Source: Ahaetulla prasina (taxonomy: Eukaryota > Chordata > Lepidosauria > Squamata > Colubridae). From it: 64,000 nucleotides of DNA. Below, one piece after another: positions 42,432 to 51,616 of the stretch. The position numbers were made by a program, and so were the translations under genes. The DNA is taken from assembly GCF_028640845.1 (NCBI RefSeq), contig NC_080539.1, forward strand, positions 366,873,233 to 366,937,232. The letters are read 5' to 3'. The notes below the pieces were generated by a model. It was not told the DNA's origin, ran no database searches, and saw nothing but the letters and a program-made list of their open reading frames with translations. Every line of letters begins with the position of its first letter. The stretch's first letter is position 1.

Positions 42432-43230
42432 CAGTTTGGCCTAGTTGTTAAGGCACAGGCTAGAAGTCGGGAGACTGGGAGTTCTAATCTCACTTTAAGC
42501 ATGAAAGCCCATAGAGTGACTTTGGGCCAATCATCAGAAGACTATGAATTCTAGTCTCATGTTAGACATGAAAGCCGAGTAGGTGACTTTGGGCCAATCA
42601 TCAGGAAACTGAGTTCTAGTCCTGCTTTAGGCATGAAAGCCGGGTAGGCGACTTTGGGCCAATCATCAGGAAACAGTGAGTTCTAGTGCCGCCTTAGGCA
42701 TGAAAGCCAGGTAGGTGACTGGGCCAATCATCTGGAAACGGTGAGTTCTAGTCCTGCCTTAGGCATGAAAGCCGGGTAGGTGACTTTGGCCAATCATCAG
42801 GAAACAGTGAGTTCTAGTCCCGCCTTAGGCATGAAAGCCGGGTAGGTGACTGGGCCAATCATCAGGAAACAGTGAGTTCTAGTCCCGCCTTAGGCATGAA
42901 AGCTGGGTAGGTGACTGGGCCAATCATCAGGAAACAGTGAGTTCTAGTGCTGCCTTAGGCATGAAAGCCGGTAGGTGACTGGGCCAATCATCTGGAAACG
43001 GTGAATTCTAGTCCCGCCTTAGGCATGAAAGCCGGGTAGATGACTTTGGTCAATCATCAGGAAACAGTGAGTTCTAGTCCCGCCTTAGGCATGAAAGCTG
43101 GGTAGGTGACTGGGCCAATCATCAGGAAACGGTGAGTTCTAGTGCCGCCTTAGGCATGAAAGCCAGGTAGGTGACTTTGGCCAATCATCTGGAAACGGTG
43201 AGTTCTAATCCCACCTTGGGCATGAAAGGG
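42432..43230 (+). repeat. tRNA-derived SINE head followed by a 12-unit, ~65-bp minisatellite
   Basis: The start GGCCTAGTTGTTAAGGCACA with GAGTTCTAATCTC is a tRNA-like head with box A/B-like motifs. The segment GTGAGTTCTAGTCCCGCCTT, then AGGCATGAAAGCCGGGTAGG and TGACTTTGGGCCAATCATCA is repeated about 12 times (box-B-like motif near 42479, 42545, 42610, 42679, 42743, 42810, 42875, 42943, 43003, 43068, 43134, 43199). Units differ by substitutions and by TTT/TTG gaps. Confidence 0.85.
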
Positions 43231-43382
43231 GATGTTGGGTCAGTTGATCTCATATGGTAGTGATTATGGGAAAAATAGGAAAAGGGAACAGCCTTTAAAC
43301 ACTGCCTTGTCTTGGTACAAATTAAGGGAGGATACAAAGCTAGTTAAAATGTGTGTGATGAAAGTAAGAGATTTACACTTAC

Positions 43383-43461
43383 CGTTTTCTTCAATATTTT
43401 GGCAGCATACTGGACCTGAGATCCTTTCTCTTCGCAGCTGTAAACCACAGAGGTGGCCCCC
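43383..43461 (-). CDS. CAMK4: CAMK4 internal coding exon: glycine-rich loop and catalytic lysine
   Basis: The exon is 79 nt on the minus strand, after a CCGTTTTAG acceptor and before a GTAAGT donor starting at 43382. The first G completes an Arg codon from the previous exon, then it reads GATSVVYSCEEKGSQVQYAA and KILKKT. GATSVVY is the second half of the glycine-rich loop (mammalian LGRGATSIVY). The Lys in YAAKIL corresponds to the ATP-binding Lys75 of human CaMKIV. CEEKGSQVQ diverges from mammalian CKQKGTQKP, in a loop that tolerates change. The intron to the alpha-C exon is 15,916 bp. The preceding first coding exon was searched for by eye to 64000 and not found. Confidence 0.95.
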
Positions 43462-43804
43462 CTAAAACGGACAAGGATCAGAAATATTGTTCCCAGAACT
43501 GACACTGGAATCACAGACATGTACACACACACAAAATATTATGACTGATTAATATGATAACCTATAACTCCCCAAATAAAGGAAATCATAGATCCATCAT
43601 AATTGTGTGTTTTTAGTATCTGGTTTTGGCGCACACAATCTCAGTCTGGTTTTGGCTTGGCTTTTTCTGAATCCTTCCTGGTGCTGTGCTGGACTTTCTA
43701 ACCCTCCTTCAAACAGAAGAAATAGTGTCTCCTTCAGCCTAGATCAACCCTTAAGCAAAATCAGCATGAGCTGAAGGCACCAAGGAAAGGGAACACTTCA
43801 AAGA

Positions 43805-44270
43805 CTCAGGTACTTACGGGACCGCCTACTGCTACCGAATACCTCCCACCGAATACCTCCCACCGACCCGTGCGCTCTCACAGAGAGGGACTCCTCAGGG
43901 TGCCGTCAGCTAGGCAGTGCCGTCTGGCGACACCCAGGGGAAGGGCCTTCTCTGTGGGGGCTCCCACCCTCTGGAACGAACTCCCCCCAGGACTTTGTCA
44001 ACTTCCGGACCTCCGAACCTTCCGTCGCGAGCTTAAAACACATTTATTTATCTGCGCAGGACTGGATTAGATTTTAAATTTATACTGGTTTTAATGGGTT
44101 TTATTATTTATATTGCTTTTTAATAATTCGGCCATGTAGAATAAGTTTTTTAACTGTTATTTTAGTCTGTATTTATATGTATTTTTTTACTTGCCTGTGA
44201 ACCGCCCTGAGTCCCTAGGGAGATAGGGCGGTATATAAATGTGATAAAATAAATAAAATAAATAAATAAA
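43805..44270 (+). mobile_element. L2-like LINE 3' end
   Basis: The frame at 43870-44070 reads MRSHREGLLRVPSARQCRLA, GRAFSVGAPTLWNELPPGL and LRTFRRELKTHLFICAGLD, an intact L2-group C-terminus. It is followed by GAACCGCCCTGAGTCCCTAG and an (AAATA)n tail. Confidence 0.82.
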
Positions 44271-45255
44271 GAAGAGCAACAAAGATAATTGGGGCGGCTG
44301 GAGGATAAAATATATGAAGAACGGTTGCAGGAACTAGGAATGTCCAGTTTAAGGAAAAGAAGGACTAGAGTTGACAAGATAGCAGTGTTCCAATATTTGA
44401 GGGGCTGCCACAAAGAAGAGGGAGCCAAGCTATTCTCCAAAGCAGCGGTCACCAACTGGTGGTCCGCGAGAAAATTTTGGTGGTCCACAGAAAAATTATT
44501 TGCATTTTTTATATTGCACTAAATTAGAGGTCCTCAAACTATGCCCCCTGGACTAGATACATGCAATGAACGCTTGTGTTGCTGCAGAGAGTCTCCCCCT
44601 TCAGGGTCTTTTTGTGTGGGTTGGGGTCTGCGTCAGCCTCCTGGTGTGGGGCTTTGGGTGAAGGATGGAGGGAAGCGCTGCTGGTGGCAAAGAGCCGGCG
44701 GGCCTTGTTCCAGTGGGATTGCCTGATGACTTGGAACTGGCTGCATCTCAGCCCACTGAGCCTCCAGGCACCGGTACCTGGCCTTGCACTCCTGCAGGTC
44801 TTCCCTCTGCTTGGAAAGCCTATGCTCCTAGTCCTCAGTGAGATGCTTCTGCTGAGCCTCCTTCTTGGTCAGATCCAATCTGAATTGAGCTCTTTTGCCA
44901 ACTCTTTCTCATGGTGGCTGCTTAGCTCCAACAACTGCTTCCTGTTGGGGCCCTAAGGAGCCTGAGCAGGCAGGGGAGGAGTGGGTAGGAGGGGAGGGGT
45001 AAGTAGAGGCCGGTGAGGTGACCCTCGACATGAGCGACATCAAGTTGGTCATGGTCACCCAGTCACATGACTACCTAGCCACACCCATCCAGCCGGTCAT
45101 TAAGCAGATCATATTAGTGGTCCACGGGATTTAAAATTATGAGTTTAGTGGTTCCTGAGGTCCGAAAGGTTGGGGACCCCTGGTATAGGGTCTTCTGCAG
45201 GAGCAGGGGGGTTGGACTAGAAGACCTTCAAGGTCCCTTCCAAATCTGTTATTCT
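44271..45255 (+). mobile_element. CR1 LINE 3' end split by a hAT element
   Basis: 44271-44442 encodes EERLQELGMSSLRKRRTRVD; the CR1 3' UTR resumes at 45183 with TATAGGGTCTTCTGCAGGAG and GGGGTTGGACTAGAAGACCT. About 250-300 bp of CR1 sequence present in other copies is absent at the junction. Confidence 0.8.
44443..45182. mobile_element. hAT-type element in CR1, with a further hAT-like start inside
   Basis: Ends CAGCGGTCACCAACTGGTGG and GGTTGGGGACCCCTG. There is no matching 8-bp duplication (CTCCAAAG on the left, GTATAGGG on the right), in keeping with a deletion of flanking CR1. Near 44527 AGAGGTCCTCAAACTATG looks like the end of a second hAT family. Confidence 0.65.
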
Positions 45256-45435
45256 ATTATTCTGAGATTTTGTCCTCAGCTATTGGGCCCTTAATTCTTT
45301 CACTGTCACACAGGACTTTATTTTCAGCATTTACGGAGTCCTAGCAGCTTCTCTGTAAATGTAATCATCTAAGGAAACGATCTTGGAGACAGGAGGAAGA
45401 GTTGCCAGACCAGACAAACAGTGTAGTCCTCAAAC

Positions 45436-45831
45436 AGGTAGTCCTCAACGTACAATAGTTCATTTAGTGACCCTTCGAACTTACAATGGCTTTGAAAAAA
45501 GTGATTTATGTCTGTTTTTCACACTTATAACCGCTGTAGCGTCCTTATGGTCACATGATCAAAACTCAGCCGCTTGGCCACAGACTCATATTTATGACGG
45601 TCACAGTGTCCAGGGGTCCTGTGATCACCTTTGCGACCTCCTGACAAGTGAAGTCAATGAGGAAGCCAGCTTCACTTAACAATCGGGTTACTAACTTAAC
45701 CACGGCAGTGATTCATTTAACAACGGTGTCAAGGAAGGTCGTAAAGTGGGATGAAACTCACTTAACAACTCTCTCGCTTAGCGACAGAAATTTTGGGCTC
45801 AATTGTGGTTGTAAGTCAAGGACTACCTGTA
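45436..45831 (-). mobile_element. Tigger/pogo-like MITE copy, near full length
   Basis: CAGGTAGTCCTCAACGTACA at the left and GTAAGTCAAGGACTACCTGT at the right. The body runs in the reverse sense to 4379-4738. Confidence 0.82.
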
Positions 45832-45947
45832 TCTTAGCCCACAGAAGGAAAAGGGGCACGGGAAGTCTCTCAGAAAGGGCCTTCCTTATTTTCCAGAGAA
45901 TTAAAAGGGAAGGAATACTTTCAGACTTGGAGAAATTCTGTTAATAC

Positions 45948-46785
45948 AATTGTTGTTGTTGTTAGTTGCGAAGTCGTGTCCGACCCATCGTGACCCTATG
46001 GACAACGTTCCTCCAGGCCTTTCTGTCCTCTACCATCCCCCGGAGTCCATTTAAACTGATGCCAGGTAGTGGAAATTTTGAGTAGTTCAGAGAAACAGCA
46101 AATACCACCTCTGGATGGCCCCAGAGTGGGGTGGGAATGGAGATTTTGCAGTATTCTTCCCCTGCTACACCCACCAAGCCACACCACGCCCACCAAGCCA
46201 TGCCCACAGAACCAGTAGTAAAAAAAATTAGATTTCACCACTGGCTCACGCTGACTGCTTGAGTGACTCCATCCAGCCACCTCCTTCTCTGTCGTCCCCT
46301 TCTTCTTCTGCCCTCCATCATTCCTGGCTCTTCTCCTGTGAGTCCCTCCTTCTCATTAAGTGGCCAAATTATTTCAGTTTCCTCTTCAGTATCTGGCCTT
46401 CTAAAGAGCAGTCAGGGTTGATCTCCTCTAGGACTGACTTGTTTGTTCACCTTGCACTCCAAGGGACTCGCACGAGTCTTCTCCAGCACCATAGTTCAAT
46501 TCTTTTGCACTCAGCCTTCCTTACGGTCCAACTTTCACAGCCATCCATTGCAACTGGGAACACCATAGCCTTGACTATACGCACTTTTGTTGGCAGGGTG
46601 ATGTCTCTGCTTTTTAGTACGCTGTCTAGATTTGCTATAACTTTCTTCCCCAGAAGCAAGCGTCTTTTAATTTCTTGGCTGCAGTCCCCATCTGCGGTGA
46701 TTTTGGAGCCCAGGAAAATAAATTTTATTCTCTGCAAAACTTTGGGGGGGGGATCCCTTCCTGTCCCAAAGCAAAAGGACATGTA
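45948..46785 (-). mobile_element. BovB (RTE) LINE 3' fragment
   Basis: The minus-strand frame 46782-46447 reads IKFIFLGSKITADGDC, EIKRRLLLGKKVIANLDSVL, DITLPTKVRIVKAMVFPVAM and DGCESWTVRKAE, the conserved BovB segment after the reverse transcriptase. The left end GTTGTTGTTGTTAGTTGCGA is the BovB 3' terminus. It is split by a hAT-like insertion at about 46070-46247. Confidence 0.92.
46070..46247. mobile_element. hAT-type element (left end degraded) in BovB
   Basis: GAAATTTTGAGTAGTTCAGA, CCAGAGTGGGGTGGGAATGG and the right end AGATTTCACCACTG match 57967-58304. The left terminal bases are altered. Confidence 0.7.
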
Positions 46786-46934
46786 AGAGAAATGATCCCT
46801 AACTCCTTTCTAATCTCCTGGTGCAGGAAGCTGTTGACAAGATAGGGTCTATAAAAAGCAAGATGGTAGCCATCACAGTGAAATCAGAATGCCGTCTTTT
46901 TTTTTTTTACACGCACCCTAATGTACTTTTTGAT

Positions 46935-47772
46935 ACAGGTAATCCTTGACTTACAACCCCAATACTGTTGTGTCTTGCCCGCTCTCACCGCAGCCGGGGT
47001 CTTCTTATCTGCTTCCGAACGCTGAAGAATGTCCTAGTATGCCTCCCGGCCCCAGCCCTGGCTCCATGCCCAGACAGGCTGAGGAGGAGGGGGCACCTCC
47101 CGGCCCCAGCCCTGGCTCCATGCCCAGACAGGCTGCGGAAGAGGGAGCACCTCCCGGCCCCAGCCCTGGCTCCATGCCCAGGCAAACGGAGCAACTAGAC
47201 CCCTCCCCCTCCCCCACAGCATGTGAGCCTGAGGGAGGTCAATTACCAACAGCTGCCGACTGGAGTGACCCTCGCTTCAGAAGAATTGATAGGCGGTGGC
47301 GTCAAAAAGAAGGGAGGGGCAGGCCTGGATAAGTGCTGAGTCATAGAGCCACACCCCATGGCCTATATAAAGGACCTGCTTTCTGGCATTGTCTGAGTCA
47401 GGCAAAGTCTAAACATAACTTGCTGAAGTCACTTTCTGGACTCCTGCCTGCCCTGAGGACTTTGCTAGGATTTTGGCAGAGCTGCAGAGGCACACCTGAT
47501 TCGGATTTCCCTGACCCGGCCGTCAGCGGAGGAGTGGGACACGACAAATACAGCCCAAAATATCCATTGCTAAGCAAGACAGTTAAGTGAGTTTTGCCGC
47601 CATTTTATTACCTTTCTTGCCACCGTTGTTAAGAGAATCACTGCCTTGCCTGTTCTGGGGAGTGCTGCAACGGCCGTAAGTGTGAAAAGTAGTTATAAGT
47701 CATTTTTTTCCCCGGTGGCGTAGCTTCGAACCGTCACTAAGAGAACGGTTGTATGTCAAGGACTTCGTGTAG
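46935..47772. mobile_element. Tigger/pogo-like MITE split by a solo LTR
   Basis: ACAGGTAATCCTTGACTTAC at the left; body resumes at 47547 with AATACAGCCCAAAATATCCA; right end TGTCAAGGACTTCGTGTA. Confidence 0.78.
46966..47546 (+). mobile_element. Solo LTR with perfect 5-bp target duplication
   Basis: Begins TGTTGTGTCTTGCC and ends GTGGGACACGACA; flanks AATAC at 46961-46965 and 47547-47551. A TATA-like CCTATATAAAGGACC lies at about 47361-47375. An in-frame unit of about 54 bp (CCCGGCCCCAGCCCTGGCTC..) is repeated three times at 47046-47175. Same family as 56925 and 29911. Confidence 0.88.
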
Positions 47773-48492
47773 ATTACTTGTTGACTGGAAATAGATCGGT
47801 CACTGGAATTCTTAGAATCCAATTTCTTTTTAATAAATCTTGCTAAGGGGACTCTGAGGTTTCGCCTGGAAAACCAATTACTTTGGGTTTTATATGCAGA
47901 GGCCGAGTCAGATTTGGGCATTTTAAAGCACTTTTTGGAGATCAAATCCAAACCGCTGCACAGCTTTGGGGCACCGAAAGCCATATTAATTATGTACCTA
48001 AGTGGTGTTTGCTAGATCCAAGCATCCTGCAGTGTAGAAGGATGAAATCCCTCTCCTCTTTCCGCCACTGAAGGATTTTTTCCCCCTCTGGCTTCCTTTG
48101 GTAAAACTCTTCTAATTAAAATTGAAACGCTCAAGAGCTTTAAATGGTTAGGCGGCTTTCAAGACCAAAGGCGCTACTACTATAGGGCTCTAACCTCTGT
48201 CAAGTACAGCAGTTCCCAGAGAAATAAACCTGGTAAATTTATATCTACATAGACGTGATATATCCCAGATGGGATATCCAGGATGACCTGATGGAAAAAA
48301 CTCTCGGAGGCCCCCAAAATCTCTTTCATATTTGCAGAGCAGAGTTTCCTTTCATGCACGTCCCAGCAGGATACACTACACGAAGCAGTCAGAAGTCATT
48401 TCTGCCTCATGTTAGTGGGTTGTTTTTTTTTCCTTCTGTACTCGACTTCAATAGAAAACGGTGCAATTGGATTAGTTTGTAAAAATTTCCAC
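47773..48492 (-). other. CAMK4: CAMK4 first-intron sequence, unique
   Basis: No repeat family or exon is recognised. It is one of the few stretches over 500 bp here without recognisable transposon sequence. Confidence 0.45.
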
Positions 48493-48494
48493 AT

Positions 48495-49338
48495 TGGTAG
48501 TCCTCGACGTACGACCACAACTGAGCCCCAAATTTCTGTTGCTAAGTGAGACAGTTGTTAAGTGCGTTTTGCCCCGTTTTACGACACAGTTGTTCAAGGA
48601 ATCACGGCAGTTGTTAAGTTAGCAACATGGCTGTTAAGTGAATCTGGCTGTCAGCATTCCAGAAAACCTCCTCAACTCCAAGTAAAAACTCCGAAGCAAG
48701 CATCTTTCAGGGTTCCATTTACTAGGATAGGTAAACTGGCACATATGGGAAAACCCGAATCTGAGAGGTCTAGGTTTTCCTTCAGTAAATCAAAAAAACC
48801 CCAAAGCCATCCCCTGAGACTCCTTTGCCGATCACGTGCTCCAATCGCCAACTGTCCCATCTCGAGACAGCACTCCGACCATTCCTTCTCCAGATGCAGG
48901 ATCGGCCTGATCTTGACTGACAGGAAGAGTGCTATTATGTCTAAAGACAAACCCTTTACTAAATCCCCCCCTCCTACTTTCCCACACATGAGAATGTGGC
49001 AGCATGGAAGCTTCCGGCCTAATATGCCTTCCAAAGCTGACAATGGCTTCCCCACCGATTTTGCTTGTCCGAAGGTTGCAGAAGGTGTGGTGGTGCAGTG
49101 GTGAGAATGCAGTATTGCAGGCAAGCTCTGCTCACTGCCAGCAGTTTGATCCTGACCGGCTCAAGGTTGACTCAGCCTTCCAACCTTCTGAGGTCCGTAA
49201 AATGAGGACCCAGATTGTTGCTGAGGAACAGGTTGAGTTTTGTCCCGTTTTACGACCTTTCTTGCCACAGTTGTTCAGGGAATCACGGCAGCTGTTAAGT
49301 TAGCAATACGGTTGTTAAGTGAATCTGGCTTCCCCACC
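48495..49338. mobile_element. Tigger/pogo-like MITE with insertions and a local duplication
   Basis: GGTAGTCCTCGACGTACGAC at the left. The body is cut at AATCTGGC by the element at 48649, then continues with TTCCCCACCGATTTTGCTTG. A second copy of the left-middle block (GTTTTACGACCTTTCTTGCC) follows at 49247. Confidence 0.6.
48649..49043. mobile_element. Solo-LTR-like or MITE-like insertion
   Basis: Starts TGTCAGCATTCC and ends GGAAGG-type inverse as CCTTCCAAAGCTGACA(A). TGGC is repeated on both sides (48645-48648, 49044-49047). TG..CA ends with a 4-5-bp duplication favour an LTR; the 10-bp near-inverted ends also allow a DNA element. No coding region. Confidence 0.55.
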
Positions 49339-49515
49339 GATTTTGCTTGTCAGAAAGTTGCAGAAGGTGTGGTGGTGCAGTGGTGAGAATGCAGTGTTGC
49401 AGGTAAGCTCTGCTCACTGCCAGCAGTTTGATCCTGACTGGCTCAAGGTTGACTCAGCCTTCCATCCTTCTGAGGTCCGTAAAATGAGGACCCAGATTGT
49501 TGCTGAGGAACAGGT
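49045..49515 (+). repeat. 282-bp-offset duplication carrying a tRNA-derived SINE
   Basis: GGCTTCCCCACCGATTTTGC through AGGACCCAGATTGTTGCTGA occurs at 49045-49226 and again at 49327-49513. Each copy holds a SINE head GGTGGTGCAGTGGTGAGAAT, a box-B-like CAGTTTGATCCTG and the core CTCAAGGTTGACTCAGCCTT. Few differences separate them. Confidence 0.8.
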
Positions 49516-49589
49516 TTAGGGTCATGAACCCTAAAAGTATTAACTGCGGGCCGGGATTGGGATTTCTTCCCACCAGACACTTCAAGGTT

Positions 49590-49745
49590 AAAACCAATGG
49601 AACGACTTGCCTGCAGAAGTTGTAAATGCTCCAACACTGGAAATTTTTAAGAAAATGTTGGATAACCATCTGACTGAGATGGTGTAGGGTTTCCTGCCTG
49701 GGCAGGGGATTGGACTAGAAGGCCTCCAAGGTCCCTTCCAATTCT
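49590..49745 (+). mobile_element. CR1 3' end fragment
   Basis: TGGAACGACTTGCCTGCAGA, GATGGTGTAGGGTTTCCTGC and GGGGATTGGACTAGAAGGCC, then CCTTCCAATTCTGTTG. Confidence 0.85.
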
Positions 49746-49751
49746 GTTGTT

Positions 49752-49908
49752 ATTATATTATATTATATTATATTATATTATATTATATTATATTATATTA
49801 TATTATATTATATTAATTATATTATTATATTATTATATTATTATATTATATTATATTATATTATATTATATTATATTATATTATATTATATTATATTATA
49901 TTATAACC
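49752..49908. repeat. (TATTA)n microsatellite
   Basis: About 30 TATTA units with an interruption near 49815-49845, beginning right after the CR1 tail that probably seeded it. Confidence 0.95.
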
Positions 49909-50563
49909 ATGTTAAAACCTAGTCTATTTAGGCTTCACTTAATAACATCAAAAGCAGAGTCAGAAATAGTGGAACTTCCGGTGGCGCCACCTCTTCGCTG
50001 AGCTCCTAATTAAAGGGGCTCCGCACTGAACATCGTAAAAGCCAGGAAAAGCCGGCTTTAATCTTTTTCCCTGGATGAAAGGGAAAAGATAAGAGCTGCG
50101 GGGGTGTAGTGGTAGACCTCCCCAGGGGCTTTGTTTTTAATTAAGCAGAGCCCTGAGGGTCGACGGTCCCATAAATATTCCTGCCATAAGCTCCGACTTC
50201 AGTGCGCACCTGCAAAAGCAGGAAAAGAAGAAAGTGTCCATCTCTGCTATTTGTCTTATCTTTATGGATCTCTTTAAGCAGACGGAATGAGTGCGAGCGA
50301 ACAATTATTGGATTGCAAGTATTTTTGATTTCCTGACTTCCCTTTTAAAAAGAGAAACTTTTTTTTTTCTTTGTTTCAACTGACTCTTTAAGATGGCGCC
50401 TGAAAGGGAGTGAAAGTGACAAATGGAATTCTAAACAGCCTGTGTAACTAAGAAGATAAGAAATGTTATGTGTGGATTCTAATGAAGTGAACTGAGCTTT
50501 CCTATACCTAAAGGGGAAAAGAGAAGTTTTTAGACTTATATTTTGTGAATCTTTAAAACTGAA

Positions 50564-51589
50564 ATGGCTACTAAACCACCTAAGACTGGGGGTAGAAGGG
50601 GTTCTGAACCAGCTTTAGAAGATTTGATTAAAGAGCAAGGGAAAGTGTTTGAAGAAAGGTTTAAGGAGATTATGGATAATAATGAGAAAATAAGAGAAGA
50701 AATAAAAGAGAATAATAAAAAAATAAGAGAAGATATTTTGATGGCTTTTCAAGGTTTGGCAAAAAGACTGGAGGTGGTGGAGGAGGAGGTGCAAGAAATT
50801 GCTCAGTCAAATCAGCAAATAGAAAATAGAATGGGAGGAATGCAAATTAAATTGGACAAAAATGAAGATCAAGTGGTGGTGATGCAGTATAGAATGATGG
50901 AAGGAGCTCTGAGAATTAGGGGTTTGAATGAGGAGAAAGGGGAAGATTTAAAAAAATTTTTATCAGAAGCTCTGGCTGAATTTATTGAACTTGATCCACA
51001 AGAGGTTGCTTATCAAATTGACAAAATTTATAGAGTTAATTCTTGGATTGCTAGGCAAAAGAAACTTCCTAGAGACATTGTGGTTTATTTTTTGAAAAGA
51101 ACAGTGAGGAATCAAATTTTGCAAGTTGCTTTTCAGAAAAACTTGAAAATAGGAGAACAGGAGCTGAAGGTTTTGAAAGAGATTCCTCCCAAGATGTTAA
51201 GGGATAGAAAGGACTTTACATTTTTTACACAAGAACTTAAGAAATACCAGATTCAATTTAGATGGGAGGTTCCAGTTGGTTTGACAGTGTATTATCAAGG
51301 AAGGAGATATCGTATTGACACAGTGCTTAAGGCCAAAGATTTTCTTTCTACAGTGCTGAAACTTGAAATAGAAATAATAGAAAAAAGAATTCAAGAGACT
51401 CAAATGGGTGTGGAAGCTGAGGTGATTCCAGTGATGTTACCATCTGAGGAACAACCACAAGAACAAAGACTGACGAGGGAGCCCTTGCGTAAAGAAAAGG
51501 AGCAACAAACTCAAAGTAAAGTTCAGGATTCTGCTACAGAAGCGGTGGAGGAGCACGGCCGAAGATACGGGAGGACGATCTTCAGTTGA
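50564..51589 (+). CDS. L1 ORF1 protein (RNA-binding chaperone)
   Basis: A complete 341-codon frame starting MATKPPKTGG. Residues about 18-100 form a long heptad-rich coiled coil (EERFKEIMDNNEKIREEIKE, VVEEEVQEIAQSNQQIENRM). Residues about 110-190 fit the L1 RRM-like domain (MEGALRIRGLNEEKGEDLKK, DIVVYFLKRTVRNQIL). About 195-275 is the C-terminal domain (IPPKMLRDRKDFTFFTQELK, YYQGRRYRI). In L1 elements this protein trimerises and coats the L1 RNA. The tail after residue 280 is Gln/Glu-rich. The frame is intact, which suggests a recent insertion. It sits 27 bp before ORF2. Confidence 0.92.
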   Translation: MATKPPKTGGRRGSEPALEDLIKEQGKVFEERFKEIMDNNEKIREEIKENNKKIREDILMAFQGLAKRLEVVEEEVQEIAQSNQQIENRMGGMQIKLDKNEDQVVVMQYRMMEGALRIRGLNEEKGEDLKKFLSEALAEFIELDPQEVAYQIDKIYRVNSWIARQKKLPRDIVVYFLKRTVRNQILQVAFQKNLKIGEQELKVLKEIPPKMLRDRKDFTFFTQELKKYQIQFRWEVPVGLTVYYQGRRYRIDTVLKAKDFLSTVLKLEIEIIEKRIQETQMGVEAEVIPVMLPSEEQPQEQRLTREPLRKEKEQQTQSKVQDSATEAVEEHGRRYGRTIFS

Positions 51590-51616
51590 TTGCTCAAAAG
51601 CTTCAGCAGGCCAGTA

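Noticed and set aside
42432..43230. CRISPR-like array
   Set aside because: The ~65-bp units are contiguous and similar throughout with no unique spacers; this is a eukaryotic minisatellite.
46259..46786. 175-codon plus-strand open frame
   Set aside because: It is the antisense shadow of the BovB protein fragment read on the minus strand.
48562..49124. 180- and 150-codon overlapping open frames
   Set aside because: They cover the LTR-like insertion and a MITE on both strands, without a recognisable domain.
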